Assembly: GCF_000350085.1 (NCBI RefSeq)
Contig: NZ_CAUM01000024.1
Span: 1-32,255 of the forward strand
Reading direction: 5' to 3'
DNA: 32,255 nucleotides
DNA from: Mesorhizobium metallidurans STM 2683
Lineage (GTDB): Bacteria; Pseudomonadota; Alphaproteobacteria; Rhizobiales; Rhizobiaceae
Shown piece by piece: positions 8,898 through 16,774 of this stretch; positions within the stretch are counted from its first letter, which is position 1; each line of letters begins with the position of its first letter. Both the position numbers and the translations under genes were made by a program. The notes under the pieces were generated by a model. It ran no database searches and was not told where the DNA came from. It saw only the letters and a program-made list of their open reading frames with translations.

Positions 8898-9896
8898 CTA
8901 TTCGCCCGGCTCGAACTCACCTTTGAACAAGATTGTCTCCACCGGCCCAAGCGGATTAGCGATCCGCCTCTCGAGTACTTCGACGAGTGTACGCCCGACC
9001 CCTGCCATGTCGACAGAATGAACGCCAATTTTGGCGGGTAGGAAGCGTGCCAGCCGCGTGCTGTCACGAGTGACAATGTGGACGTCCTTCCCTGGCGCAA
9101 GACCTCTTTTGCCAAGAACGTGTAACGCCCCTAGAAGGCCCAGCTCGTTGGCGCACGCCAAGCCCGTCGGCGGATCTGGCGACCCCAGTAAACGATCGAA
9201 CCAGGCGGCGCTCGATTCCATGGTGAACATGCCATGGCCGATCAGGGACTGGTCGATCGGAATACCGGCCTCGGCCAGCGCCCTTTGATACCCGGAAAGA
9301 CGCATGGCACTCGCCTGATCCTCCGGTACGAGAAGTTGCAGGGCAATGCGTCGACAGCCGCTGTCCGCAAGTCGTCGGGTCGCCTCATAGGCAATCTGTT
9401 CGTTGTCTACATCGACATACGGATAAGGGGTATCCAAGTTGGTTCTTCCAAATGTGACGAATGGCATGCCTGCATCCAGCAGCAGCTTGACTCGCGGATC
9501 GCCCGACACCATGCGCGTGATGATCAGTCCGTCTGTGCTGCGCGCTTGAAGCTGCCGCTGCACACTCTCGACAGGATCGTCATCGGGAGTGGTGGAATAT
9601 ATGGAGAGACTATAACCCGCTTGCCGCGCCGCCAGCGTCATGCCCTCGATCAAGGGAAGCTTCAGCAGATCGGACAGGTGGTCTTGTGTCTCCATCGGGT
9701 ATACTGCCGTTATTGTCAGCGTTCGGCCGGTTTTGAGCGCGTAGCCATGATGATTTGGCAGATATCCGACCCGTTTCGCCGCGTCTTTTACGCGTGCAAT
9801 GGTCGAGGGATGGACTTCTGGTCCGTCCTTCAGAGCGCGGGAGACCGTCGTCACCGAAAGGGAAAGTTCCGCCGCGAGCTGCTTTAGATTGGCCAT
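8898..9896 (-). CDS. LacI-family transcriptional regulator
   Basis: The 332-residue protein has an N-terminal helix-turn-helix (MANLKQLAAELSLSVTTVSRAL), the hinge region VGYLPNHHGYALKTGRT and a periplasmic-binding-protein-like effector domain (TDGLIITRMVSGDPRVKLLL, VTFGRTNL, DVDNEQIAYEATRRLADSG). It fits the family's usual 330-340 residues. It is transcribed divergently from the ABC-transporter/phosphorylase operon starting at 10099, with 202 bp between start codons. That region holds palindromes of LacI-operator type, so it very likely represses that operon and possibly itself, released by the transported compound or a derivative. The effector identity is inferred only from context. Confidence 0.93.
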   Translation of the reverse strand: MANLKQLAAELSLSVTTVSRALKDGPEVHPSTIARVKDAAKRVGYLPNHHGYALKTGRTLTITAVYPMETQDHLSDLLKLPLIEGMTLAARQAGYSLSIYSTTPDDDPVESVQRQLQARSTDGLIITRMVSGDPRVKLLLDAGMPFVTFGRTNLDTPYPYVDVDNEQIAYEATRRLADSGCRRIALQLLVPEDQASAMRLSGYQRALAEAGIPIDQSLIGHGMFTMESSAAWFDRLLGSPDPPTGLACANELGLLGALHVLGKRGLAPGKDVHIVTRDSTRLARFLPAKIGVHSVDMAGVGRTLVEVLERRIANPLGPVETILFKGEFEPGE

Positions 9897-9947
9897 TGTC
9901 GCCCGACTTCATCTTGCTAAAGCGCCGGCTAATTTTTGCTGAGCGTC

Positions 9948-9958
9948 GTAACCGTTAC
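9948..9958. promoter_or_regulatory. Secondary operator-like palindrome, repressor side
   Basis: GTAACCGTTAC is an 11-bp palindrome with an odd centre. It shares the GTAAC/GTTAC half-sites of the larger site at 10027-10044, 78 bp away, and lies 52 bp upstream of the repressor start. On the minus strand TTGACC (9979-9974) could serve as a -35 element, which would put this site over the -10 position and fit autorepression. Two sites about 78 bp apart could also allow looping. Confidence 0.45.
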
Positions 9959-10014
9959 CGGATTCGACATCACGGTCAATCCAATCTCCCGCTGGAAGCA
10001 GCTTGACTCCAAAG

Positions 10015-10026
10015 GCATTCGAATGC
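10015..10026. promoter_or_regulatory. 12-bp perfect palindrome next to operator
   Basis: GCATTCGAATGC is perfectly self-complementary and abuts the 18-bp palindrome that begins at 10027. It may be a second protein-binding site. It lies just downstream of TTGACT (10003-10008), a -35-like hexamer for the transporter operon. Confidence 0.45.
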
Positions 10027-10044
10027 AATCGTAACGTTACGATT
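10027..10044. promoter_or_regulatory. Probable LacI-family operator
   Basis: AATCGTAACGTTACGATT is a perfect 18-bp palindrome with a central CpG, the classic form of LacI/GalR-family operators. It lies 55 bp upstream of the binding-protein start codon and overlaps or follows the expected -10 region, so bound repressor would block transcription. It is assigned to the adjacent LacI-type regulator by position and symmetry; there is no direct evidence of binding. Confidence 0.72.
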
Positions 10045-10054
10045 CAAAAAAATG

Positions 10055-10066
10055 GCTCATATGAGC
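10055..10066. promoter_or_regulatory. 12-bp palindrome in transporter leader
   Basis: GCTCATATGAGC is perfectly palindromic and lies 32 bp before the start codon, after the A-run at 10046-10052. It may be a regulator site or a small mRNA hairpin close to the ribosome site GGGAGGAG (10085-10092). Confidence 0.35.
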
Positions 10067-10098
10067 GATATTTTGATGCATCTTGGGAGGAGAACCTG

Positions 10099-11139
10099 AT
10101 GTCCTGGATACGCATTTCTTTAGCAGCATTTGCAATCTCGGCTGCCTTGCCCGTTCACGCTCAAACAGTCACCATCACGACAGCGGGCGGCGATTATGGC
10201 AACGCCATGAAGGAAGCCATGTGGAGCCCGGCTGCAAAAGAGCTCGGCTATGATGTCCGCGAGGAGACCCTGAGCGACGGCTTGGCTGCCCTGAAGATGC
10301 AGGTCACTTCGGGTGCGGTGACGACCGACGTCATTCACCTGGGGTCACCAGAAGGCGCCCAGGCGGCCGCACAATCGCTGCTGGAGCCGCTCGACTACAA
10401 GGTCATCGATCCCAAATCCGTGCCGGACGGCGCAAAGTCCGACTACTGCTATCCGTTCGACTCCTATGGCACCGTTATGTCGTGGAACACCAAGACCTAT
10501 GGCGAGAACCCGCCGAAGACCTGGGTGGAATTCTGGGACGTTACCAAATTCCCGGGCCGCCGCGCCCTGCGCGCCAATGCTCAAGACTCGATCGAGATCG
10601 CATTGCTCTCCGACGGTGTGGCGCCGGCGGATATCTATTCCGTGCTCAGCACGCCGGAAGGTCTGGAGCGCGCCATCAAGCGGCTCGAAGCAATCAAGCC
10701 GAATGTCTCCGTGTGGTGGACCTCAGGCGCTCAGTCGGCGCAGTTGCTGAAAGACGGTGAGGCGGATTTGGTCATCACCTGGAACGGACGGGCAGAGACT
10801 GTGAAAAAAGACGGCGGCGCCGCCGACTACACGTTCAAGGGTTCCGTCATTGGCACCGACTGTCTTGGAGTGCCGAAGGGGGCGCCGAACAAGGAGGCGG
10901 CCATGAAGCTGATAGCAGCGATGACACAGCCTGCGCGCGTGGCCAAGCTGACCGATTTTATTGCCTACGGCCCGGTCAATCCTGCCGGCTATGAGGGTGG
11001 CCTTATTCCGGAAGATCGCCTTAAGACCCTGGCGACCGCGCCTGAAAATGCCGGCACTTCGGTGTTCTCGAACGCGGATTGGTGGGTCAAGAACGGCGAG
11101 GCTGCCCAAAAGGCCTTCGATGAAATGATGAGCCGCTAA
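10099..11139 (+). CDS. ABC transporter periplasmic binding protein (PotD-like)
   Basis: The 346-residue protein has a clear signal peptide (MSWIRISLAAFAISAALPVHA, probable cut after residue 21), so it captures ligand in the periplasm. The mature part resembles family 1 solute-binding proteins of the spermidine/putrescine, Fe3+ and thiamine group: TVTITTAGGDYG near the N-terminus, CYPFDSYGTVMSWNTKTYG, TWVEFWDVTKFPGRR, DLVITWNGRAE and a C-terminal YGPVNPAGYEGG. The start at 10099 is fixed by GGGAGGAG and the signal peptide; the frame is open to 10003. It is the first gene of the operon. The exact ligand is not readable from sequence; a polyamine or nucleoside-like compound fits the neighbours. 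Confidence 0.9.
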   Translation: MSWIRISLAAFAISAALPVHAQTVTITTAGGDYGNAMKEAMWSPAAKELGYDVREETLSDGLAALKMQVTSGAVTTDVIHLGSPEGAQAAAQSLLEPLDYKVIDPKSVPDGAKSDYCYPFDSYGTVMSWNTKTYGENPPKTWVEFWDVTKFPGRRALRANAQDSIEIALLSDGVAPADIYSVLSTPEGLERAIKRLEAIKPNVSVWWTSGAQSAQLLKDGEADLVITWNGRAETVKKDGGAADYTFKGSVIGTDCLGVPKGAPNKEAAMKLIAAMTQPARVAKLTDFIAYGPVNPAGYEGGLIPEDRLKTLATAPENAGTSVFSNADWWVKNGEAAQKAFDEMMSR

Positions 11140-11171
11140 GCTTCGAATACATCGGCTCTAGGCTGGAGCAC

Positions 11172-12212
11172 ATGATGAAGTCGCTCGCGATCACCATCGA
11201 CAGCGTTCGCAAAACCTATGGGACCTACATCGCGCTGGACGATGTTTCGCTCGACATCAAGGCTGGCGAATTCCTCACGCTGCTAGGCCCATCGGGATCG
11301 GGCAAGACGACCTTGCTCATGGCCTTGGCCGGATTTGTCCGGCCAGATTCCGGCAAACTCCTGTTGGGGGATCAGGACATTACCCGCCTGGCCCCTAACA
11401 AGCGAGACATTGGCATCGTGTTCCAGAACTATGCCCTGTTTCCCCACATGAACGTCCTCGCGAATGTCGAGTACCCGTTGGTGCTGCGCAAGGCCCCGAG
11501 AGCGGAGGTCCGAAAGCGGGCGTTTGAGGCCTTGGCCCGCGTCAAGCTGGAAGATCTGTCTGAGCGCAACATTGCCGCGCTATCCGGCGGACAGCGCCAG
11601 CGGGTAGCACTAGCGCGGGCGATCGTCTTCGAACCACGCGTGATGCTGATGGACGAGCCTCTGTCGGCGCTCGACAAGAACCTGCGCGAAACCATGCAGT
11701 ATGAAATCCGGCGTCTGCACGATGATTTGGGGATCACAACCATCTATGTGACGCATGACCAGCGCGAAGCGCTGATCATGTCTGACAGGATCGTCGTGAT
11801 GAATTCCGGCCGCATCCAACAGATCGATACGCCACAGCGTATTTACAACCATCCATCGACCCGCTTCGTCGCGGAATTCATGGGCGAGGCCAACATTATA
11901 GCTCCAGGTTTGGTGCGCAGAATCGACGGCGTTGATGCATCGCCCGAAGCCCTGATGATCCGCGCGGAAAGCTTCCATCTTGATGCAAAGCTCGCCGGGC
12001 GAGATGGCGTCGCGCTCGAAGGAACACTGCGCGCCAAGGCGTTTCGCGGCGAGAACTGGCTTCTGACGCTTGTGCTGGACGGCGGGCAAGAGGTTCTTGT
12101 CTGCATTCCGGCAGCCCTGGCCAGCGGCTGCGCCGAGCTTGCCACCGGCCAGTCGATGACTGCCTTTGCATCAGCCGCAAAAGTTCACGCGATACCGGGA
12201 GCAAGGACGTGA
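11172..12212 (+). CDS. ABC transporter ATP-binding protein (PotA-like)
   Basis: This cytoplasmic ATPase powers the adjacent importer. The 346-residue product has Walker A GPSGSGKTT (39-47), Q-loop Gln85, signature LSGGQ (137-141) and Walker B VMLMDEP (157-163), then the H-loop in TIYVTHDQREAL. The C-terminal third, starting near FVAEFMGEANIIAPG, is the TOBE domain typical of PotA/UgpC-type subunits. The start at 11172 is preceded by GGAG; the next codon is also ATG. The gene follows the binding-protein stop by 32 bp and overlaps the next gene by 4 bp (GTGA), so the operon is translationally coupled. Confidence 0.95.
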   Translation: MMKSLAITIDSVRKTYGTYIALDDVSLDIKAGEFLTLLGPSGSGKTTLLMALAGFVRPDSGKLLLGDQDITRLAPNKRDIGIVFQNYALFPHMNVLANVEYPLVLRKAPRAEVRKRAFEALARVKLEDLSERNIAALSGGQRQRVALARAIVFEPRVMLMDEPLSALDKNLRETMQYEIRRLHDDLGITTIYVTHDQREALIMSDRIVVMNSGRIQQIDTPQRIYNHPSTRFVAEFMGEANIIAPGLVRRIDGVDASPEALMIRAESFHLDAKLAGRDGVALEGTLRAKAFRGENWLLTLVLDGGQEVLVCIPAALASGCAELATGQSMTAFASAAKVHAIPGART

Positions 12213-13090
12213 CCGTCATGGCGGATCCCGCGCTCGCGGCAGACGCAAGACGAGAGCGGCGGTTCTTCCTCTCACTCTCGCTGCCAGCGCTGTTCATCGT
12301 TGGGCTGGCGGCGATACTGCCTATCCTGTGGATCATCCGGCAATCGTTCCTGACCACGGGGGGCGAATACAGTCTCGGCAACTACGACAAGGTGCTTTCG
12401 AGCGGTCTGACATGGTCGGCACTCGTTACAACGCTTGAGCTGTCCTTTGGCACGCTGGCGATCTGCACTCTTCTCGGCACCCCGCTGGCGCTCGCTCTGG
12501 CCAGCGCCAGACCGAGAGTGGCCAATTTGCTGATGGCCTTCGTCATGCTGCCGTTGTGGACCTCCATTCTGGTGCGCACCTATGGCTGGCTCGTGCTCTT
12601 GCGGCGCGATGGCCTGATCAACGCGGCCTTGACCGATTCAGGACTGACAGCTGAGCCATTGCCGCTGGTCTACAACTTCACGGGTACGCTCATCGGCATG
12701 GTTCACTACATGCTGCCGCTCTTTCTGCTGCCGGTTTATGCCGCGATGCGCGATATCGATGCCAACCTCATTCGTGCGGCGGCGAGCATGGGCGCCACTC
12801 TCGGGCAAACAATCCGCACGGTCATTCTGCCGCTTTCGGCCGGCGGCATCTTCTCGGGGTCGATCATCGTCTTCATCTATACGCTAGGCTTCTTCATCAC
12901 GCCGGCGGTGCTAGGCGGCGGCAAGGTTAATCCTCTCTCCACCCGGATCGAGCGCACGCTATCGACCTTTCAGGATTGGGGGTCGGCGAGCGTCCTGGGC
13001 ATTCTGCTCCTCGTTGTCATGGCGCTGATCGGTGTGATGTTCCTGGCGGCACGGCGACTGCTGACGCGCAACGGTGCGGCCCATGCTTGA
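12209..13090 (+). CDS. ABC transporter permease (PotB-like)
   Basis: This inner-membrane permease of the importer has 293 residues and about six membrane segments, the first at LPALFIVGLAAILPILWII. The cytoplasmic EAA loop that docks the ATPase is seen as AAASMGATLGQTIRTVILPLSAGG (around residues 190-214). Length and order match PotB/first permeases of the polyamine-type family. The GTG start at 12209 overlaps the ATPase stop; ATG 12218 (AAGGA ten bases before) is an equally good alternative. The downstream permease overlaps its end. Confidence 0.92.
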   Translation: MTVMADPALAADARRERRFFLSLSLPALFIVGLAAILPILWIIRQSFLTTGGEYSLGNYDKVLSSGLTWSALVTTLELSFGTLAICTLLGTPLALALASARPRVANLLMAFVMLPLWTSILVRTYGWLVLLRRDGLINAALTDSGLTAEPLPLVYNFTGTLIGMVHYMLPLFLLPVYAAMRDIDANLIRAAASMGATLGQTIRTVILPLSAGGIFSGSIIVFIYTLGFFITPAVLGGGKVNPLSTRIERTLSTFQDWGSASVLGILLLVVMALIGVMFLAARRLLTRNGAAHA

Positions 13091-13874
13091 GGCCTATCCG
13101 GACAACAGGCTGTCCCGTATCTGTCTGTGGGGCTTTTCCGCACTCGTGATGGCGTTCTTGATGCTGCCAACGCTTGTGGTCGTGCCGCTGTCCTTTTCGG
13201 CGTCCGACCTTCTCGAGTTCCCGCCACGCGCATATTCATTGCGCTGGTACGATCATTTTTTCGGTTCGGCGACATGGATGGCGGCGCTCAGGACGAGCCT
13301 GATTCTTGGAACATTGACAGCTATGCTCGCGGTGCCCCTGGGGCTGCTGGCCTGCATTTCGATAAATCGGCTCGGCGGAAAGGCCGCTGTTGCCATTCAG
13401 GGCATTCTGCTCACCCCGTCTATCGTGCCAGGAATCCTGCTTGCGATTGGTCTCTTCTTTGTGCTGGCGGCGCAACGTCTGGTCGGGACGCTGTTCGGTG
13501 TCCTGGTCGGGCATGTGGTATTGGCCATTCCTGTCGTGTGCATTGTGCTGTTGCCCGCTCTGGCCCGCTTTGACTGGAACCAGGTTCAGGCGGCGCGCAG
13601 CCTCGGCGCGAACTGGGCGAGAGCCATCGGCGGCATAATTGTCCCGCAGCTTCAGATCAGTCTGCTGTCGGCCATATTGATGGCCTTCCTGACGTCACTC
13701 GACGAGTCCGTCATTTCGATCTTCGTCTCGAGTGGTCAAAACAGCACGCTGCCGAAGCTCATGTTCATATCTCTGCGCGATCAGATCGATCCGACCATCG
13801 CGGCGATCTCAACGGTGTGGACCGCCATCGTCGTGGTCGTCGTCTTGATCGTGACTTCACGCCAAAAATCATGA
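13083..13874 (+). CDS. ABC transporter permease (PotC-like)
   Basis: This second inner-membrane permease has 263 residues and about six membrane segments, with the EAA loop AARSLGANWARAIGGIIVPQL. FLTSLDESVISIFVSSGQNSTLPKLMF toward the end is typical of PotC-type subunits. ATG 13083 overlaps the preceding stop by 8 bp; an in-frame GTG at 13074 is possible. Its TGA overlaps the ATG of the phosphorylase gene (ATGA), placing the enzyme in the same transcript. Confidence 0.92.
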   Translation: MLEAYPDNRLSRICLWGFSALVMAFLMLPTLVVVPLSFSASDLLEFPPRAYSLRWYDHFFGSATWMAALRTSLILGTLTAMLAVPLGLLACISINRLGGKAAVAIQGILLTPSIVPGILLAIGLFFVLAAQRLVGTLFGVLVGHVVLAIPVVCIVLLPALARFDWNQVQAARSLGANWARAIGGIIVPQLQISLLSAILMAFLTSLDESVISIFVSSGQNSTLPKLMFISLRDQIDPTIAAISTVWTAIVVVVVLIVTSRQKS

Positions 13875-14806
13875 CTGAGATTGGAAACATGCTCGCAAAT
13901 CACACAGCCAGTGCTCCGGCGGATCATTCAGCGGACATACCTCAGGTCGGACTGGCCATCATCACCGGGTCGGCAAACTGGGGGCTGGCCTTCCCGGAAG
14001 ATATCGAATTCGATGGTGTGCGCACCTTGCGGCGTGACATTAGTTTTGAAACGCCTTTCGGCCGCAGCGACAACTGGAAGCTGATCGAGTTCGATGCCTC
14101 AATTACCGCGGAAGGCAGAACGAAACGTGCGTTGTGCATGTATTCGCATGGCAATCCGCGCGACCATATCGACCATTCCTGCCATCGCCGGGCGTTCTGG
14201 GTGTTGATGAACGCGGGTGTAAAGCAAGTCCTGGCCTGCTCGACCGTTGGCGCCATCAACAAAGCGATCCAACCCGGCGACATGGTGGTGACTGCCGATA
14301 TCATCGAACTGACGCAGACGCCTTTTTCACTGCTTCCAGACCGCCAGAGCTTCGACTGCTCGGGCAAGCAGATCGTATGTCCAAGATGTGCCACGGTTCT
14401 GGTTGAGACGGCCCGCCGTCATTGGCCAGCCGAATGCCGGGTTCATGGCATCGAACAGCAGTTAGTGGCTGCCCATTGTTACGGGCCTCGACTGACAACC
14501 CCGGCCGAGGCTTTGGCGTATCGAAGCATGGGCGCGGATGTGCTCAACCATTCCATCGCCCCCGAGGCGACCCTGTCGCGCGAGATCGGCGCGTGTTTCG
14601 TGCCGTTTGCGTTCGTGACTGCGGGTTTCAACGACTATATGGACCGCAGTCGCCAGGAATTGCTGCAGGAGCATGTGTTGCCGAGCCTCTCCATGATAGC
14701 TTCGCGGGTTGCGCTGGAAACAGCTGCACGACTTCCGGCCAATCCACAATGCTCTTGCCAGGGTTTGAAATCGCCTCAGCCAGCAGAACGTTCCAGCCGT
14801 TTCTGA
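13871..14806 (+). CDS. MTA/purine nucleoside phosphorylase-like enzyme (divergent)
   Basis: The 311-residue protein has the fold signatures of the PNP/MTAP family: VGLAIITGSANWG (phosphate loop region), AFWVLMNAGVKQVLACSTVGAINKAIQPGDMVV, and GPRLTTPAEALAYRSMGADVLNHSIAPEATLSREIG. These align by eye with the S-methyl-5'-thioadenosine phosphorylase segments ending in a GPRFST-like motif and MTxxPE. Family members split a nucleoside with phosphate into base and ribose-1-phosphate. Two sites differ: the usual RHG motif is SHG (YSHGNPRDHIDH), and the base-binding TDYD-like stretch reads VTAGFNDYMD. There is also a Cys-rich insert (CSGKQIVCPRC). ATGA coupling to the permease implies it acts on the imported compound. 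The substrate is unknown. Confidence 0.8.
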   Translation: MTEIGNMLANHTASAPADHSADIPQVGLAIITGSANWGLAFPEDIEFDGVRTLRRDISFETPFGRSDNWKLIEFDASITAEGRTKRALCMYSHGNPRDHIDHSCHRRAFWVLMNAGVKQVLACSTVGAINKAIQPGDMVVTADIIELTQTPFSLLPDRQSFDCSGKQIVCPRCATVLVETARRHWPAECRVHGIEQQLVAAHCYGPRLTTPAEALAYRSMGADVLNHSIAPEATLSREIGACFVPFAFVTAGFNDYMDRSRQELLQEHVLPSLSMIASRVALETAARLPANPQCSCQGLKSPQPAERSSRF

Positions 14807-14844
14807 GCTATCAGGAGCGCAGTCCGAACTCGTGGCGGGAGATC

Positions 14845-15753
14845 TTAGCCAAGCGGCCTGAAGATGCCGTCGATAGCCGGGTCGCCGTCCGTGCTCACCA
14901 GGCCGCGCGCCACCAGATCCTCCAGGTGCGCAAGCACGGACAGGCCGGCAGCGCCATGGAGGCGCGGGTCGGTGTCGCGATAGATCGCCTTGACCATGTC
15001 CTTGATCGTGCGGTCGCCGCCCTTGATCCGCTCCAGGATCGCGCGTTCACGCATCTTGCGATGGGTCTTCAATCTGCGCATGAAATTGCGCGGAGCGGTC
15101 ACCGGCCCGCCGTGGCCGGGCAGCAGCAGGCGGTCGCCGCGCGCGATCAGCCGGTCGAGCGACTTCATGTAGTCGGCCATGGCGCCATCCGGTGGTGCTA
15201 CGATCGAGGTCGACCACGCCATGACGTGATCGGCCGAAAACAGGACGCCGGTTCCTTCCAGCGCAAAGGCCGCGTGATTGGCGGTATGGCCAGGCGTCGC
15301 CACGGTTCTGATTGCCCAGCCGTCGCCGTCGATCACCGCATCGTCGGGCAGCGCGATGTCGGGAGCGAAGGCGATGTCGGCGCCCGCATCGAGAGGATTG
15401 ACCTCACCTGTGCGCAAGGGCCTCGCCGGGCGATGCGGGCCTTCGGCGAGCACGATCGCGCCGGTGTGCTGCTTGAGCCGGGCTGCCAGCGGAGAATGGT
15501 CGCGATGCGTGTGGCTGACGAAAATGTGGCTGACTGGCCTGTTTGCGATCACTTCGAGCAGTGTCTTGAGATGCGCGTTATCGTCCGGTCCCGGATCGAT
15601 GACCGCCAGCGTCTTGCGCCCGATGATATAACTGTTGGTGCCGTGGAAGGTGAACGGGCTGGGGTTGGAGGCGGTAATGCGAAGCACGTCAGGCGCAACG
15701 GCCACGCCCTGGCCGTAGGACGGGTCGAAGCGTGTGTCGAATTCCAGCGCCAT
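14845..15753 (-). CDS. Metallo-beta-lactamase-fold hydrolase
   Basis: The predicted cytosolic enzyme has 302 residues. The zinc motif is HTHRDH at residues 81-86, followed by the later ligands in ATPGHTANHAAFAL, GVLFSADHVM and LLLPGHGGPV. A C-terminal winged-helix-like tail (TIKDMVKAIYRDTDPRLHGAAGLSVLAHLEDLVARGLV) marks the LACTB2-like subgroup, whose members include thioester hydrolases and ribonucleases. The frame is open to 16089, but ATG 15753 gives the family N-terminus MALEFDTRFD. It converges with the phosphorylase gene (38 bp apart) and is divergent from bioY (115 bp). Confidence 0.9.
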   Translation of the reverse strand: MALEFDTRFDPSYGQGVAVAPDVLRITASNPSPFTFHGTNSYIIGRKTLAVIDPGPDDNAHLKTLLEVIANRPVSHIFVSHTHRDHSPLAARLKQHTGAIVLAEGPHRPARPLRTGEVNPLDAGADIAFAPDIALPDDAVIDGDGWAIRTVATPGHTANHAAFALEGTGVLFSADHVMAWSTSIVAPPDGAMADYMKSLDRLIARGDRLLLPGHGGPVTAPRNFMRRLKTHRKMRERAILERIKGGDRTIKDMVKAIYRDTDPRLHGAAGLSVLAHLEDLVARGLVSTDGDPAIDGIFRPLG

Positions 15754-15868
15754 GGCGAATATCGTGACCTTTATTGGGGGGATGGCAAAACCGATTGCCG
15801 CATAACATGGAAGCCAATATAGGAAAACGCATGGCCGCGTTCGGCGGTAATCCGAAATGGGGAAGATC

Positions 15869-16459
15869 ATGGCAATTGCAACGACGATGCGTCCGCTTGT
15901 TTCTCTCGCTCTGCCTGAAAAGGGCGCCACCCGCCTTGCGACGCAGCTTTTGCTGGCGATCGCCGGAACGCTGGTGCTGACGCTCGCGGCCAAGACGAAA
16001 GTTCTGCTCGGGCCGGTCGACATCTCGATGCAAACCTTAGCCGTCTTTCTGATCGCCGCGGCGTTCGGCATGCGCCTCGGCGTCGCCACGCTGCTTCTCT
16101 ATATGGCCGAGGGTGCCATGGGCTTCCCGGTCTTCCAGAGCACGCCGGAAAAGGGAATCGGCATCGCTTACATGCTGGGTTCCACCGGTGGGTATCTTGC
16201 CGGCTTCGTAGTCATGGCGGCGATCGTCGGCTGGGCTGCCGATCGCGGTTGGGATCGCCATCCGATCAAGCTCTTCAATGCGATGCTGGTTGCCGAGATC
16301 GTCATGATGGCAATGGGCTTTGCCTGGCTGGCGCTGCTGATCGGTGCGGAAAAGTCGTGGCAGTTCGGCGTCATGCCCTTCATCATTGGCGATCTGATCA
16401 AGGTTGCTCTCGCCGCGAGCCTGGTGCCGGCCGCATGGTCGCTGCTGAAGCGTTCCTGA
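15869..16459 (+). CDS. bioY: Biotin transporter BioY
   Basis: The 196-residue integral membrane protein has about six hydrophobic segments. It binds biotin as the S-component of an ECF-type importer or works alone. Family marks are KVLLGPVDISMQTLAVFLIAAAFGMRLG, LLYMAEGAMGFPVF, AYMLGSTGGYLAGFV and the C-terminal MPFIIGDLIKVALAASLVPAAW. The start at 15869 is set by GGGGAAG ending 4 bases upstream; ATG 15857 is in frame. No bioM or bioN genes adjoin. I looked for the BioR palindrome known in rhizobia and did not see a convincing copy upstream. Confidence 0.93.
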   Translation: MAIATTMRPLVSLALPEKGATRLATQLLLAIAGTLVLTLAAKTKVLLGPVDISMQTLAVFLIAAAFGMRLGVATLLLYMAEGAMGFPVFQSTPEKGIGIAYMLGSTGGYLAGFVVMAAIVGWAADRGWDRHPIKLFNAMLVAEIVMMAMGFAWLALLIGAEKSWQFGVMPFIIGDLIKVALAASLVPAAWSLLKRS

Positions 16460-16774
16460 TCTCTGGGTCGCCAGATCGGACACTGCGCTGATCAAGGCAC
16501 CGGACCAGGCTACCGGGATTCTCCGACGGCAGGTTGGCCGCGGGACCGACCAATGGCGGTTCCCCCGATCTTGAAGGGGCGTCCGCTCCGCAACGACAAG
16601 CCGGCGACACCGTCACACTATCTTCAAGTCAGCGACTTAAGGAGCAGGGCAACCAGCGATTCCTCGTGGCCAAACGCAATCAGACAACTACACATCGGCG
16701 CATTGCCCAACACTGTTCCTCATACAGCTAAAAAAGAAAGCGGCCCGATGATTTCTTAGGCACGGCTAAAGTCT
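16460..16774. other. Gene-free stretch before polysaccharide locus
   Basis: About 315 bp with only short, unconvincing open frames on both strands. I see no RNA gene, repeat or clear promoter. It separates bioY from the damaged polysaccharide-export gene and may include decayed sequence belonging to that locus. Confidence 0.5.

Noticed and set aside
8660..9115. Minus-strand frame crossing the tandem repeats
   Set aside because: It overlaps the LacI-type gene in another frame, and its repetitive sequence simply mirrors the DNA repeats.
15754..15868. BioR operator or biotin-responsive element before bioY
   Set aside because: No convincing copy of the rhizobial BioR palindrome (TTAT..ATAA type) could be found in the 115-bp gap.
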